Source of the DNA: Candidatus Pelagibacter sp.
Lineage (GTDB): Bacteria > Pseudomonadota > Alphaproteobacteria > Pelagibacterales > Pelagibacteraceae
Assembly: GCA_028404615.1 (NCBI GenBank)
Contig: JAOOBT010000001.1
Span: 62,001 to 126,000, forward strand
Reading direction: 5' to 3'
DNA: 64,000 bases
Each line of letters begins with the position of its first letter. Position 1 is the first letter of the stretch. The translations under genes were made by a program, and so were the position numbers. This document shows, piece after piece, positions 37,932 to 48,630 of this stretch. The notes below the pieces were generated by a model. That model was not told the DNA's origin. It saw nothing but the letters and a program-made list of their open reading frames with translations, and ran no database searches.

Positions 37932-40000
37932 GCAGAAGCTTGTTTCATTGATAATTTAACTTTACCTCTATCGAATCCCACTACTTTAACAGATACTTCG
38001 TCTCCCTCTTTAACCACATCTCCAACTTTAGCCACTCTTTTATCAGCTAATTCTGAAATATGAACTAGTCCATCTTGTTTGCCTAAGAAATTGACAAAAG
38101 CGCCGAATTCCATAATTTTTACAACTTTTCCTTTATAAATTTTTCCCATTTCAGGTTTAGCAATTAAACTTTTGATGAATTCAATCGCTTTATTTCTAGA
38201 TGCTTCATCAGGTGCTGCAACTGTTACTTCGCCAGTATCTTTAACGTCAACTTTTGCACCGGATGTCTCTACAATCTCTCTTATCGTAGCTCCACCTTTT
38301 CCAATTACAGTTGCAATATCTTTTTTATCGACTTTAATTGTTTCCATCTTTGGTGTGTGCTTTGAAAACTCTTTTCTTGAGGTTTTAATTGCCTTATTCA
38401 TCTCACCAAGAATATGCTCTCTTCCATCTTTTGCTTGATCCAAAGCCTTTTCCATAATCTCGAATGTAATACCTGTGATTTTAATATCCATTTGTAAAGA
38501 AGTTATGCCATTTTTTGTGCCAGCAACTTTAAAATCCATATCTCCTAAATGATCTTCATCTCCTAAAATATCTGATAGAACTGAAAAATCATCACCTTCT
38601 TTAATTAATCCCATGGCAATTCCAGCTACAGGCTCTTTTATAGGCACACCTGCATCCATCAATGAAAGCGAAGTTCCACAAACTGTAGCCATCGATGAAG
38701 ATCCATTAGACTCAGTTATTTCTGAAACTACTCGCAATGTATAGGGAAAGTTCTCTTTTGAAGGTAAAGAGGAATTAATAGCTCTCCAAGCTAATTTACC
38801 ATGACCAATTTCTCGTCTTCCAGTTCCAATTCTTCCACATTCACCTACTGAAAAAGGTGGAAAATTATAATGCAACATAAAATTCGATCTTTGCATTCCC
38901 TCAAGACTTTCCAATCTCTGCTCATCATCTGTCATGCCTAGTGTAGTAACAACAAGTGCTTGTGTTTCTCCCCTAGTGAAAAGTGCAGAACCATGTGTTC
39001 TTGGTAATACACCCACCTCACATTTAATTTGTCTAACATCTGCTAAACCTCTACCATCTATTCTTTTCTTATCTTTTAAGATTGCAGTTCTAACAATATC
39101 TTTTTCTAAAGACTTAAGTTGAGCCATAGCTTGATTTTCGGTAACATTTTCATCCTCAGCAAACATTTCTTTACATTTAGTCTCTATTTCAGAAATAGCT
39201 GTAGACCTTTTTTTCTTATCAATTTCTTTAAATGCGCTTCTTAAATCTTTTTCAAATTTTTCAGATATTTTATTTTTAACCTGAGAATGATCAATCTCTT
39301 CGACTTTCCATTTTGGCTTTCCAGCTTTTTTTGCTAATTTTTCTATTGCTTCAATTATTGGTACAAATTTTTCATGTCCAAATTTTACAGCATCTAACAT
39401 CACTTTCTCAGATAGTCCTGAAGTTTCAGACTCTACCATTAAAACTGCATCTTTTGTTCCTGCTACAACTAAATCTAATTCTGATTCTTTTAATTCTTCA
39501 ATAGATGGGTTTAATAAATATTTTCCATCTTTAAATCCAACTCTACTTGCACCTATAGGACCTTGAAATGGCAAGCCAGAAATAGCTAATGCCGCTGATG
39601 AAGCTATAATTGACAAAATATCTGGTTGATTTTCACCATCGTAAGATAATACTGTTGGAAGCAGTTGAACTTCATTCAAAAAGCTTGAGGGAAATAAAGG
39701 TCTTATAGGTCTATCTATTAATCTAGAGATCAATGTTTCAGCTTCAGTGGGTCTTGCCTCCCTTTTGAAATACCCTCCTGGAATTTTACCAGCTGCGTAA
39801 TATTTTTCTTGGTAATTAACTGATAATGGAAAATAATCTTGACCATCATTTAATTTTTTTGCCCCTACAGCGGTTGCTATTACTACTGTTTCACCTAATG
39901 ATGCAATAATTGCTCCATCTGCTTGACGAGCTACCTTTCCTGTCTCTAAAGTTAATTTTTTACCATTAACTTCTATTTCTTCTTTATGTATTTTGAACAT
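37928..40000 (-). CDS. pnp: Polyribonucleotide nucleotidyltransferase (PNPase)
   Basis: The 690-aa protein carries two RNase PH domains: the first near 10-140 with [15 protein letters not shown], the second near 310-530 with [15 protein letters not shown] and [21 protein letters not shown] split across adjacent blocks. A KH domain ([11 protein letters not shown], near 560) and a C-terminal S1 domain ([24 protein letters not shown] in two parts) follow. It degrades RNA phosphorolytically from the 3' end. It shares one base with rpsO and is the last gene of the nusA-infB-rbfA-rpsO-pnp block. Confidence 0.97.
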   Translation of the reverse strand: MFKIHKEEIEVNGKKLTLETGKVARQADGAIIASLGETVVIATAVGAKKLNDGQDYFPLSVNYQEKYYAAGKIPGGYFKREARPTEAETLISRLIDRPIRPLFPSSFLNEVQLLPTVLSYDGENQPDILSIIASSAALAISGLPFQGPIGASRVGFKDGKYLLNPSIEELKESELDLVVAGTKDAVLMVESETSGLSEKVMLDAVKFGHEKFVPIIEAIEKLAKKAGKPKWKVEEIDHSQVKNKISEKFEKDLRSAFKEIDKKKRSTAISEIETKCKEMFAEDENVTENQAMAQLKSLEKDIVRTAILKDKKRIDGRGLADVRQIKCEVGVLPRTHGSALFTRGETQALVVTTLGMTDDEQRLESLEGMQRSNFMLHYNFPPFSVGECGRIGTGRREIGHGKLAWRAINSSLPSKENFPYTLRVVSEITESNGSSSMATVCGTSLSLMDAGVPIKEPVAGIAMGLIKEGDDFSVLSDILGDEDHLGDMDFKVAGTKNGITSLQMDIKITGITFEIMEKALDQAKDGREHILGEMNKAIKTSRKEFSKHTPKMETIKVDKKDIATVIGKGGATIREIVETSGAKVDVKDTGEVTVAAPDEASRNKAIEFIKSLIAKPEMGKIYKGKVVKIMEFGAFVNFLGKQDGLVHISELADKRVAKVGDVVKEGDEVSVKVVGFDRGKVKLSMKQASA

Positions 40001-40260
40001 TATTTCCTTAAATTTAGTTGTTTGATGACCTTTTGATAGGACTCAACATTTTTCTTTTTAAGGTAAGTAAGAAGTTTTTTTCTTTTATTCACTGACTTAG
40101 TCAGACCTAAAGTTGAATGTTTATCCTTTTTAAATTTTTTAAAATGATCAGATAATTTTGAAATTTTATCTGTAAGCAAACCTATTTGTATCTCAGTTGA
40201 ACCAACATCTTTTGCGTGAGTTGCTAGTGATTTAATTAAATCTTTTTTTTTCTTTATCAT
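40000..40260 (-). CDS. rpsO: 30S ribosomal protein S15
   Basis: The 86-aa protein shows S15 blocks: [44 protein letters not shown] and [20 protein letters not shown]. Its N-terminus is slightly shorter than the usual 88-89 residues. It binds the central domain of 16S rRNA. The start lies 29 bp inside the end of rbfA, in the place where truB normally separates the two genes. Confidence 0.95.
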   Translation of the reverse strand: MIKKKKDLIKSLATHAKDVGSTEIQIGLLTDKISKLSDHFKKFKKDKHSTLGLTKSVNKRKKLLTYLKKKNVESYQKVIKQLNLRK

Positions 40261-40633
40261 GCTCTCTATTTTTCTTTATTATCTTTTCAATCTTTTCAGC
40301 GTATTCAAATGAGTTATCTTCTACAAAAGTGAGTTTAGGAAGAAACTTTATATCTAGCCTTTTAGATAAAGCTCTTCTAACAAGATGCGAGTTCTCAGTC
40401 AAGATCCTAACTATTTCTTTAGTATCTATGCCTCCTAAAGGAATAACGTAAACTCTTGCAGTTTTTAGATCTGGCGTCATTCTTACTTCTGTTACAGTTA
40501 TTAGTTTTGAGTTTACTGAAGGTATTTTAGCCTCATTTCTAATAAAAAGTTCACCTAAATTCTGCTTTACAAGTTCTCCAACTCTCAATTGTCTTTGACT
40601 GAAGGGCCTCTGTGAAGATTGATTTCTCATCAT
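40232..40633 (-). CDS. rbfA: Ribosome-binding factor A
   Basis: The 133-aa protein has the RbfA pattern: SQRQLRVGELVKQNLGELF near the N-terminus, ITVTEVRMTPDLKTARVYV in the middle, and LSKRLDIKFLPKLTFVEDNSFEYAEKIEKII at the end, given here as recognisable blocks. It matures the 5' end of 16S rRNA in cold conditions and in 30S assembly. It follows infB by 1 bp and overlaps rpsO by 29 bp. The lysine-rich tail past EKIIKK is within the overlap. Confidence 0.93.
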   Translation of the reverse strand: MMRNQSSQRPFSQRQLRVGELVKQNLGELFIRNEAKIPSVNSKLITVTEVRMTPDLKTARVYVIPLGGIDTKEIVRILTENSHLVRRALSKRLDIKFLPKLTFVEDNSFEYAEKIEKIIKKNREHDKEKKRFN

Positions 40634-40634
40634 T

Positions 40635-42815
40635 TTAAATTGATCTTTTTACTTCCTCCGACAGATAGGATTCTATTACATCTTTTTCTTTAAAATCAAT
40701 AAAATCTTTTATACTAATACCACATTCCAAACCTGTGCCAACTTCTTTAACTTGATTTTTTTCTCTAAAAATTGATAGGATTTCTCCATTATACACAACA
40801 GTTCCATCTCTAATAATTCTTGCTTTAGATTTACTTTTTATCTCACCACTAATAACTTTTGAACCAGCAATTTTTCCTGCAGAGGATACTTTGAAGATTT
40901 TTTGTATCTCTGCGCTTCCAAGCACTGTCTCCTTAATGTCAGGATCTAATAAGCCTGATAAACATTTTTCTACATGATCTATTGCTTCGTAAATTATATT
41001 AAAATACTTTATATCAACTTTTTGTTCTTCAGCTAACTTCTTGGCTTCTCTGTTAGGCTTAACGTTAAAACCTATTAGCACTGCGTTTGATGCTTTTGCT
41101 AATGAGACATCACTCTCATTAATCATCCCAATATCTGATAGAATAATTTTAGCCTCCACTTCTTTGTGTTCTATTTTTGTAATTGCCATTTTCAAAGCCT
41201 CACTTGATCCTTGAACATCAGATTTAATTATAATATTTAATTCTTCTTTTTCGTTGGTATTTTCAAATAAAGTTGTCTTATCTTTAGCTAAAACCTTATT
41301 TTGACTTAAATTATTTTTTCTGAATTCTGTTAATTCTTTTGCCTCATTTTCATCTTTAGTTACTATGAATTCAGCCCCAGCATACGCAGAACTGTTCATT
41401 CCAAGGATTTCTATAGGCATAGAGGGTAAAGCCTCATCAACCATTTTACCTTCATAATTAATCATTGCTCTAATTTTACCCCAGGTATCACCGCAAATGA
41501 AATAGTCACCTTTATTTAATTTTCCATTGCTTATTAATATTGTAGAAACGGGACCTTTGCCTTTATCAATTTTAGACTCTATAACGACACCTCTTGCCAT
41601 ATCAGTATAAGAAGCTTTTAAATCTAAGATTTCAGACTGAAGAAGGATACTTTCTTTTAATTTGTCTAAATTGATTTTTTTAAGTGCTGAAACTTCTACA
41701 AATAACGTATCTCCACTCAGATCTTCAGCTATTAATTCATATTGCATCATTTCATTCTTAATTTTACTTACATTTTTTTCAGGTAAATCACATTTATTTA
41801 TTGCTACAATTATAGGAACTTTAGCAGCTTTCGCGTGCTTAATTGCTTCAACCGTCTGGGGTTTAATGCCATCGTCAGCTGCAACAACTAAAATTACTAT
41901 ATCTGTAATCTTAGAACCTCGTGCTCTCATTTCTGTAAAAGCTGCATGACCTGGCGTGTCAATAAAAGTAATTAATTTTTTATCTTCTGTCTTAACTTGA
42001 TACGCTCCAATGTGTTGAGTGATTCCGCCATGTTCGCCAGATACAACATTAGAGTCTCTCAATGCGTCTAGTAAAGAAGTTTTTCCATGATCTACGTGAC
42101 CCATAATCGTGACTACTGGTGGTCTAGCTTTAACTTCCCCTTCAAACTTTTCTTTTGATTTGCTCATCTCTATAGATGGCTTTTCTTCTAAAATAGGTTT
42201 GTGACCAAATTCTTTCACTATGTATTCAGCAGTATCTTTATCAATATTATGATTAATTGTAGCTACCACTTTCATGTTAAATAAAAACTTAATGATATCA
42301 TTTGATTTTTCAGCCATCCTATTTGAAAGTTCTTGAATTGTAATTTGCTCAGGTATTTTTACTTCTTTTATAACTTTCTTGAATTCCTTTTTATCATCTC
42401 CGTCTGGTTTCTTTTTTTCTTTTAATCTTGCTCGTTTTACTGAGGCTAAACTTCTCTGTTTTATTTCTATTTCTTCCACATTTAAAGCTCTAGAAACAGT
42501 TAATTTGAAATCTCGTTTATCTACTGGCCCTTTGAGCTTTAACTTACTTTTGCCTGCAGGCTTATTATCTTTTACTATAAAATCTTTAGTAGCCTGTTGT
42601 TCAATAAATTTTCTTGCAAAATTTTTTTTCTTACTATCAGGATTTATTTTAATATTTGGAGCTGTGGGTGTCTTATGAAAGGGTTTATTAGATCTAAAAG
42701 GTCTTTTTTTTTCTACAGAAAAAGACTTTTTACCTGATGTTGAAATAGATGAAGTGTCAATCTTCTTTTTAAGATTTGAGGAAATCGTAAGTGTTTTTTT
42801 TTTGTTTTTATCCAT
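40635..42815 (-). CDS. infB: Translation initiation factor IF-2
   Basis: The 726-aa protein has a basic, low-complexity N-terminus (about 1-150), the IF2-N motif ITIQELSNRMAEKSNDIIKFLF, and the GTPase domain with GHVDHGKTSLLDALR, the switch FIDTPGHAAF and NKCDLPE. Beta-barrel domains and the fMet-tRNA-binding C-terminal domain complete it. It delivers initiator tRNA to the 30S subunit. The N-terminus is shorter than in many Proteobacteria. It lies 4 bp after nusA; the small ylxR gene often found between them is missing. Confidence 0.97.
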   Translation of the reverse strand: MDKNKKKTLTISSNLKKKIDTSSISTSGKKSFSVEKKRPFRSNKPFHKTPTAPNIKINPDSKKKNFARKFIEQQATKDFIVKDNKPAGKSKLKLKGPVDKRDFKLTVSRALNVEEIEIKQRSLASVKRARLKEKKKPDGDDKKEFKKVIKEVKIPEQITIQELSNRMAEKSNDIIKFLFNMKVVATINHNIDKDTAEYIVKEFGHKPILEEKPSIEMSKSKEKFEGEVKARPPVVTIMGHVDHGKTSLLDALRDSNVVSGEHGGITQHIGAYQVKTEDKKLITFIDTPGHAAFTEMRARGSKITDIVILVVAADDGIKPQTVEAIKHAKAAKVPIIVAINKCDLPEKNVSKIKNEMMQYELIAEDLSGDTLFVEVSALKKINLDKLKESILLQSEILDLKASYTDMARGVVIESKIDKGKGPVSTILISNGKLNKGDYFICGDTWGKIRAMINYEGKMVDEALPSMPIEILGMNSSAYAGAEFIVTKDENEAKELTEFRKNNLSQNKVLAKDKTTLFENTNEKEELNIIIKSDVQGSSEALKMAITKIEHKEVEAKIILSDIGMINESDVSLAKASNAVLIGFNVKPNREAKKLAEEQKVDIKYFNIIYEAIDHVEKCLSGLLDPDIKETVLGSAEIQKIFKVSSAGKIAGSKVISGEIKSKSKARIIRDGTVVYNGEILSIFREKNQVKEVGTGLECGISIKDFIDFKEKDVIESYLSEEVKRSI

Positions 42816-42819
42816 AACA

Positions 42820-44370
42820 TTACTTAAAAGCTATCTCTCTAGCAGCAAGTATTAAGTCATCTGCTTCCTTTCTTGATAATGAAAATTCTTCAAGATAACC
42901 ATCAATTCTAATTTTTTTTCCTTTAATTTCATCATAACCACCAATTAACTCATCAGAAGATAGATCTGCAAAATCACTGAGTTTTTTAATATTTTTTTGA
43001 CCTAAAATTACAAGCATGCCTTGTGTCATCCCTTTAAGATTTATTAATTCATCTTCAACTCCAAGTTCTTTTAATTTTAATGCAACCGTTTCTTTTTCTT
43101 TAATTAATGTCTCTTTAGATCTATTTATTAATTCTTTTGCTGTTTCCTCATCTATCGCATCAATTTTCGAAATATCTTCAGGATTAGATTGTGCAATCTC
43201 GTCAATAGATATAAAACCTTCAGAAACTAAAAGTTGTCCTAATGTTTCATCTACCTCAAGGTTTTTAATTAAGGTTTCAGTTCGTTCTTTAAATTCAGCT
43301 TGTCTTCTTTCCGAGTCCTCCTTATCTGTAAGTATATCAATTTCATAATTTGTTAATTTTGATGCTAATCTCACATTTTGACCTCTTCTTCCAATTGCTT
43401 TACTTAAATTTTCCTCTGTCAATATTATATCTATTCTCTTATTTTCTTGATCAATTAAAACTCTTTGAATTTCGGCAGGTGATAGTGACTCAGATATTAA
43501 AGTCGGTAAGTCCTCTGTCCATTTAATAATATCAATTTTTTCTCCATGCAATTCATTTACTATAGTCTGTACTCTACTTCCTCTCATTCCTACGCAGGCT
43601 CCCACAGGATCTATTGAGGAGTCTTGTGAATGAACGCATATTTTAGCTCTACTTCCTGGATCTCTTGCCACAGATTTAATTTCGATTGTTCCCTCATATA
43701 TTTCCGGCACTTCTTGAAAAAATAATTTTGCTAAAAATTGTGGATGTGCTCTAGATAGGAAAATCTGGTGACCCTTTAATTCTTTTCTTACTTCATAACA
43801 GTAAGCTTTAACTCTATCACCTGTCTTTAAAATTTCTCTTGGAATTAATTCATCTTTTTTGATTACACCTTCCGCTTTTCCTAAATCTACAATAACGTTA
43901 CCATATTCTAATCTTTTGATAATTCCACTCAATATCTGGCTTTGCTTATCTATAAAATCTTCATACTGTCTATTTTTTTCGGCTTCTCTTACTCTGGTGC
44001 TTATTACTTGCTTAGCACTTTGAGCAGCGATACGACCAAAATCTATCTGAGGTAATTCCTCAAATACTCTTTCTCCAACTTTTAAATTCTCATTTTTTGG
44101 GTCAATTTTCTTTGCCTCTTCCAAGCTTATTTCTCTGGCGGAGTCCTCTACTTTTTCTACTATATCTAAGACCTTTTGGATTTTTATATTTCCACTCTCT
44201 CTATCTATAACAACTTCGATATTGTTATCATTTCCAAATTTTGTTAAAGCTGCTTTTTGTATTGCGCTTTCCATCGAACCTATTACCAGTTCTTTATCAA
44301 TAGATTTTTCGTTAGCGACTGCCTCAACTATTCTCAAAAGTTCTAACTTGTCTAAACCCTTATTCAACAT
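42820..44370 (-). CDS. nusA: Transcription termination/antitermination factor NusA
   Basis: From ATG 44370 the protein is 516 aa: N-terminal RNAP-binding domain (LELLRIVEAVANEKSID), S1 domain, KH domains (GSRAKICVHSQDSSIDPVGACVG; RRGQNVRLASKL), and two C-terminal acidic repeats (near 370-430 and 440-510). I chose 44370 because a Shine-Dalgarno AGGGG precedes it. The frame stays open 12 codons upstream only by reading through an intrinsic terminator. rimP, the usual upstream neighbour, is absent; metK lies 92 bp away. Confidence 0.96.
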   Translation of the reverse strand: MLNKGLDKLELLRIVEAVANEKSIDKELVIGSMESAIQKAALTKFGNDNNIEVVIDRESGNIKIQKVLDIVEKVEDSAREISLEEAKKIDPKNENLKVGERVFEELPQIDFGRIAAQSAKQVISTRVREAEKNRQYEDFIDKQSQILSGIIKRLEYGNVIVDLGKAEGVIKKDELIPREILKTGDRVKAYCYEVRKELKGHQIFLSRAHPQFLAKLFFQEVPEIYEGTIEIKSVARDPGSRAKICVHSQDSSIDPVGACVGMRGSRVQTIVNELHGEKIDIIKWTEDLPTLISESLSPAEIQRVLIDQENKRIDIILTEENLSKAIGRRGQNVRLASKLTNYEIDILTDKEDSERRQAEFKERTETLIKNLEVDETLGQLLVSEGFISIDEIAQSNPEDISKIDAIDEETAKELINRSKETLIKEKETVALKLKELGVEDELINLKGMTQGMLVILGQKNIKKLSDFADLSSDELIGGYDEIKGKKIRIDGYLEEFSLSRKEADDLILAAREIAFK

Positions 44371-44382
44371 TCTTTCACCCCT

Positions 44383-44409
44383 AAAAAAAAATGGGCTAGT
44401 GCCCATTTT
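44383..44409 (-). terminator. Intrinsic terminator / attenuator just upstream of nusA
   Basis: On the minus strand AAAATGGGC (44409-44401) and GCCCATTTT (44396-44388) form a perfect 9-bp stem with a 4-nt loop, followed by T to 44383 (nine T in a row counting the stem end). It ends only about 12 bp before the nusA start and overlaps its Shine-Dalgarno region. It may terminate the metK transcript, or act as an attenuator controlling nusA. It is the best-formed terminator in the window. Confidence 0.8.
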
Positions 44410-44462
44410 GAAAAGCTTAATAATTTAACTGTTTTTAAAAGAAAATTATGGTTTTTTCAAGA

Positions 44463-45626
44463 TTACATTTTAAATAAATCAGTTTTATCTGTTTTTTCCC
44501 AGGTAAATTCACCCTTATTAGTTGGCTTTCTTCCAAAGTGACCGTAAGCAGAGGTAATTTCGTATATTGGATTATTCAATTTTAACATTTCCCTAATCCC
44601 TCTTGGTGATAAATCAAAGTTTTCTTCAATTATTTTTTTAACTTTGTCTATTTTTTTAACATTCTGATCAGCGAGCTTTATAAAAATTGATAAAGGTTTT
44701 GACACACCAATAGCATAAGCTAATTGTATTAAACATTTTTCAGAAACACCAGCTGCAACTATATTTTTTGCTAGATATCTCGAAACATAAGCTGCTGATC
44801 TATCAACTTTTGTTGGGTCTTTCCCAGAAAAAGCTCCTCCTCCATGTGGTGCAGCTCCACCATAGGTATCAACTATAATTTTTCTTCCTGTTAATCCAGT
44901 GTCTCCATCTGGGCCACCAATTATAAATTGGCCAGTTGGATTTATATATATTTCTCTTTGGTCTAGATCGGCTAAAAAATTTTCAGGTATTGATTTTTTA
45001 ATATATGGTATTATTGCCTCTTTTACTTTTTCTTGATTTAGATCTTTTGAATGTTGAGTTGAGACTACTATAGAAGTAACTTTAACGGGCTTCTCATTAT
45101 CATAAAGCATTGTAACTTGGCTTTTTGAGTCGGGTTCAATACCCTTTAAACTTCCATTTTTTCTATCCTCTGCCATCAATCTTAAAATTTTATGAGAGTA
45201 ATGTATTGGAGCTGGCATCATTTCTTGGGTTTCATTACAAGCATATCCAAACATTATACCTTGATCACCAGCGCCCTCGTCCTTATTATCTTTTGAGTCG
45301 ACTCCCATAGCTATATCAGTAGATTGTTCGTGAAGATAAGTTTCAATGTTTGCCGTTTTCCAACTGAAGCCCTCTTGATCATAACCGATATCTTTAATGC
45401 AGTCTCTAACTTTAGAAATAATTTCCTCTTTTTCAATTTTTGGGCCCCGTGTTTCTCCTGCTAAAACAACTTTATTTGTTGTTGTTAATGTTTCACAAGC
45501 TACTCTAGAAAACGGATCTTTACTTAAATAGGAATCAACTACCATATCGGATATCCTGTCACAAACCTTATCGGGATGTCCCTCAGAGACAGACTCGCTT
45601 GTAAATAAATATTTATTATTATGCAT
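44463..45626 (-). CDS. metK: S-adenosylmethionine synthetase
   Basis: The 387-aa enzyme has [36 protein letters not shown], and the P-loop-like [19 protein letters not shown]. It makes SAM from methionine and ATP, complementing ahcY 36 kb away in the methyl cycle. The start overlaps the end of lnt by 8 bp, so it has no room for a dedicated leader, and I see no SAM riboswitch. It is the last gene before the nusA terminator. Confidence 0.97.
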   Translation of the reverse strand: MHNNKYLFTSESVSEGHPDKVCDRISDMVVDSYLSKDPFSRVACETLTTTNKVVLAGETRGPKIEKEEIISKVRDCIKDIGYDQEGFSWKTANIETYLHEQSTDIAMGVDSKDNKDEGAGDQGIMFGYACNETQEMMPAPIHYSHKILRLMAEDRKNGSLKGIEPDSKSQVTMLYDNEKPVKVTSIVVSTQHSKDLNQEKVKEAIIPYIKKSIPENFLADLDQREIYINPTGQFIIGGPDGDTGLTGRKIIVDTYGGAAPHGGGAFSGKDPTKVDRSAAYVSRYLAKNIVAAGVSEKCLIQLAYAIGVSKPLSIFIKLADQNVKKIDKVKKIIEENFDLSPRGIREMLKLNNPIYEITSAYGHFGRKPTNKGEFTWEKTDKTDLFKM

Positions 45627-47175
45627 TTTTTTTTCTATAAATAAAAAAGATAGAAAGATATGTAATTAAAAGTACAAAAAAGATCAAATCATTTTTAATT
45701 TTATTTGATTTTATTAACGGGACTTCAAACTCTATGTTTCCAGCTTCATTTCTATTTAATTGTTTTATAACATTACCCTTATTATCAATAATTGCACTGA
45801 CCCCTCTGTTAGCAGATCTAAGTAAAAAGGTATTATTTTCTATAGCTCTAAAAATTGATTTAGAAAAATGTTGGTCGGGCCCTATTGATTGACCAAACCA
45901 ACCGTCTTCAGAAATATTAACTATCAAATTTGTATTTTTATTTGAATTTTGTATAAGATCGGTAAAAATAATTTCATAACAAATAAGAGGAAGAATATTT
46001 AATCTATCGATTACAAGGTTATTATTTTCTTCTCCTCGAATATATGAACCATATCCTTCGGTTATTTTTTTAAAACCTATTTTACTAAATAAATTTTCAA
46101 ATGGTAAAAATTCACCAAAGGGTACGAGCTTTCTTTTATTGTAACTTTGTAAAATATCCAGATTGTTATCTACTACAAGCATACTGTTAAAAAACTTTCC
46201 TGTTTTTCGATCAAATTTATTTGTTCCAAAAATTATCAGATGTTTTTTTGAAAAATTATCTGATATCAATTCCCTAAAAATCAAGATTTCGCTATAACTG
46301 TATCCACTAAAAACACCCTCTGGCCAAATAAATATTGTTTTTCTATTTTTATCTGGATCACTGTACCTAACTAATTTTTTAAATCTTTCTTGTATTTCTA
46401 TCTCGGTAAGACCATATTCTAAGTCAAAATTTGGAGATATTATTTTGACAAATACTTTGTTAGAATTCTCACTCAATCTTTTGTTATTACTATTAACAAC
46501 GTAATTTCCGTATAAATAAAGGCAAAAAATAATAAAAATTGCAAAAAACATTGAGAGTAATTTTTTAACAATTTTTATTTTGAAAAAGAAAATTGCTGGT
46601 ACAGAGAATAGCGTTATTACTAATAAATTATATGGGTACAAACCAATCAAATTCAAAGTCTGCAAAATTTCGTTAAACCAAGTAGTACTGTAAGCCCATA
46701 GGTTCCAAGGAAAACCTGTTAAAATTTTAGATCTTAAATAATCTGAAATAGCTATACCCCCAGAAAAAATCATTAGTGATAAAAAATTTAATTGAAGATA
46801 AGGGCCAATTAGTAAAGTTGTTAAGCCAACAAATAAACTTAAGAATAGAGGAATGAAAATTAGAGCAATCGGAATTAAAACCTTAAAAGTTTCATCAAAT
46901 GTAAGAGAATTAGTAATCCATGAAATACCGCTAAGATAAAAACCAAAACCAAATGACAAACCAAAAAGAAAGAAATTTGTTTTAAAGGGTTTTTTTCTAT
47001 AAACTACCTTCGATTTTTTGTTAATATAAACTAGTAAATAAAAAAAGACTGGAAAGATAAAAAAATTAATAATTACAAGATTAAATGGATGAAAAGATAA
47101 TGTCGCTGATGATCCAATTATAAACGGGATTAAGTATAGTACGAAAAAACGATTACTTAGAAATCTTTCAAACAT
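45619..47175 (-). CDS. lnt: Apolipoprotein N-acyltransferase
   Basis: From ATG 47175 ([10 protein letters not shown]) the protein is 518 aa. About seven N-terminal helices precede a nitrilase-like periplasmic domain with catalytic Glu in [12 protein letters not shown], a WPEGVFSG block, and the cysteine motif [20 protein letters not shown] and [12 protein letters not shown] follow. It adds the third acyl chain to lipoproteins, consistent with the several lipoproteins in this window. The frame is open upstream to 47250 but that lies within ybeY. Confidence 0.94.
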   Translation of the reverse strand: MFERFLSNRFFVLYLIPFIIGSSATLSFHPFNLVIINFFIFPVFFYLLVYINKKSKVVYRKKPFKTNFFLFGLSFGFGFYLSGISWITNSLTFDETFKVLIPIALIFIPLFLSLFVGLTTLLIGPYLQLNFLSLMIFSGGIAISDYLRSKILTGFPWNLWAYSTTWFNEILQTLNLIGLYPYNLLVITLFSVPAIFFFKIKIVKKLLSMFFAIFIIFCLYLYGNYVVNSNNKRLSENSNKVFVKIISPNFDLEYGLTEIEIQERFKKLVRYSDPDKNRKTIFIWPEGVFSGYSYSEILIFRELISDNFSKKHLIIFGTNKFDRKTGKFFNSMLVVDNNLDILQSYNKRKLVPFGEFLPFENLFSKIGFKKITEGYGSYIRGEENNNLVIDRLNILPLICYEIIFTDLIQNSNKNTNLIVNISEDGWFGQSIGPDQHFSKSIFRAIENNTFLLRSANRGVSAIIDNKGNVIKQLNRNEAGNIEFEVPLIKSNKIKNDLIFFVLLITYLSIFFIYRKKNA

Positions 47176-47635
47176 TGATAAAACTAATGTATTTTTTTTC
47201 AGCTTTGCACATTTTGAGGTAATCTTTTTCCTTTTTATGATCATGTCCAAACAAATGGACTAGTCCATGAATCCACAAACGATCAAATTCTATCTTAAAA
47301 ACTTTTAAATTATTTTTATTTTCAATTTTATTTAAATTAACAATGATGTCGCCAATATATATCTCTTTTTCTTTTTTTAATAATTTTTTAAACTCTTTTT
47401 TTGTTTGAAATGGAAAAGATAGAACATCTGTTGCTTTATTTTTTTTTCTAAATTTCTTATTTAAGTATTTAATTTCTTTATCTCCTGAAAGTAACAAAGT
47501 ACAAAAAATAATGTTTTTTGGAAAAATTTTTCCTTTAATATTTAATTTTTCAATCTTTCTATCTAAATAATCTATTGGTTTTGTTATGAAATTATACCAA
47601 CTTGGATTACTTGTTATTACATTAATTTTTATCAT
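47168..47635 (-). CDS. ybeY: Endoribonuclease YbeY
   Basis: From ATG 47635 (MIKINVITSNPSW) the protein is 155 aa. The zinc motif HGLVHLFGHDH (H-x3-H-x5-H) and the upstream ATDVLSFPFQ block are diagnostic. It processes rRNA and takes part in 70S quality control. It overlaps both phoH (14 bp) and lnt (8 bp). An upstream in-frame ATG at 47677 would lie within phoH and is less likely. Confidence 0.93.
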   Translation of the reverse strand: MIKINVITSNPSWYNFITKPIDYLDRKIEKLNIKGKIFPKNIIFCTLLLSGDKEIKYLNKKFRKKNKATDVLSFPFQTKKEFKKLLKKEKEIYIGDIIVNLNKIENKNNLKVFKIEFDRLWIHGLVHLFGHDHKKEKDYLKMCKAEKKYISFINV

Positions 47636-48626
47636 CAGTGCTTTTATTTTGATAAGCCCTAATAATTTTTGAAACAAGTGGATGTCTTATAACATCTTTA
47701 TGATCAAATTCTATCAACTTGATTTCTTTGATATCTTTAAGAATATTTTTTGATTTAATTAATCCAGAATTTGATTTATTTATCAGATCTACTTGGCTAG
47801 GATCTCCATTAACTACTAATTTTGAGTTTTCACCAATTCTAGTTAAAAACATCTTTATTTGCGTTTCTGTTGCATTCTGAGCTTCATCCAAAATTGCAAA
47901 GCAGTTTTTCAGCGTTCGTCCCCTCATAAATGCTAATGGAGCTATTTCGATTTCACCAGTATCTATTTTCTTATCAATTTTATCTGCCCCAAAAAGTTCA
48001 TATAATGCGTCGTATAAAGGTCTTAAATATGGATCAACTTTTTCTTTCATATCACCCGGTAAAAAACCTAGTTTTTCACCAGCCTCTACTGCTGGCCTAG
48101 AAAGAATTACCCTATCTATTTTTTTTTCCATCAATAAAGTTATTGCCACAGAAACGGCCAAAAAGCTTTTCCCAGTTCCTGCTGGTCCTAAAGCTAATAT
48201 GATATCATTTTCTTTTAAAGCTTTTATATACTCTGATTGTTTTACAGATCTTGCGATTACTGATTTCTTAGGTGTTTTGATCAGTTGATTAAAACTTTTA
48301 ACATTTGACTCATCAATTTCTAAATTTTTCTTCACTGATAAAACTATATCCTCTTTTTCAATAATATTCGTTAGTAAATATTTATTTATTAAAAATTTTA
48401 TTGCCTCACAAAATATAGATAGCTTTTCTTTTTCGCCTTTGCACGTAATTGAATTACCCCTAAAATATACTACTGTGTTAGTTAATTTAGATAAATTTTT
48501 TAAGTTTTGATCAAATTGGCCTACAATTGCCATTAACGTCTCATTATTTGTAATTGAAATATTTACGGTTTCTTTATCAATATTTTTTATAACTAAATTT
48601 TGCTCTAATTTGCTAATTTCAGACAT
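47622..48626 (-). CDS. ybeZ: PhoH-like ATPase (YbeZ)
   Basis: The 334-aa protein has Walker A ALGPAGTGKSFLAVSVAI, AVEAGEKLGFLPGDMKEKVDPYLRPLYDAL as adjoining blocks, and Walker B NCFAILDEAQNAT, followed by VNGDPSQVDL. This matches PhoH-like ATPases found beside ybeY in Bacteria. It probably acts with YbeY in RNA metabolism. It lies 4 bp after miaB and overlaps ybeY. Confidence 0.94.
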   Translation of the reverse strand: MSEISKLEQNLVIKNIDKETVNISITNNETLMAIVGQFDQNLKNLSKLTNTVVYFRGNSITCKGEKEKLSIFCEAIKFLINKYLLTNIIEKEDIVLSVKKNLEIDESNVKSFNQLIKTPKKSVIARSVKQSEYIKALKENDIILALGPAGTGKSFLAVSVAITLLMEKKIDRVILSRPAVEAGEKLGFLPGDMKEKVDPYLRPLYDALYELFGADKIDKKIDTGEIEIAPLAFMRGRTLKNCFAILDEAQNATETQIKMFLTRIGENSKLVVNGDPSQVDLINKSNSGLIKSKNILKDIKEIKLIEFDHKDVIRHPLVSKIIRAYQNKSTDDKN

Positions 48627-48630
48627 CTAT

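Noticed and set aside
44370..44406. Longer nusA start (MGTSPFFFRGER...)
   Set aside because: The extra 12 codons are translated from an intrinsic terminator hairpin and T tract; the Shine-Dalgarno AGGGG points to ATG 44370.
45619..45640. SAM riboswitch before metK
   Set aside because: metK starts inside lnt with an 8-bp overlap, leaving no separate leader; no SAM-riboswitch-like structure seen.
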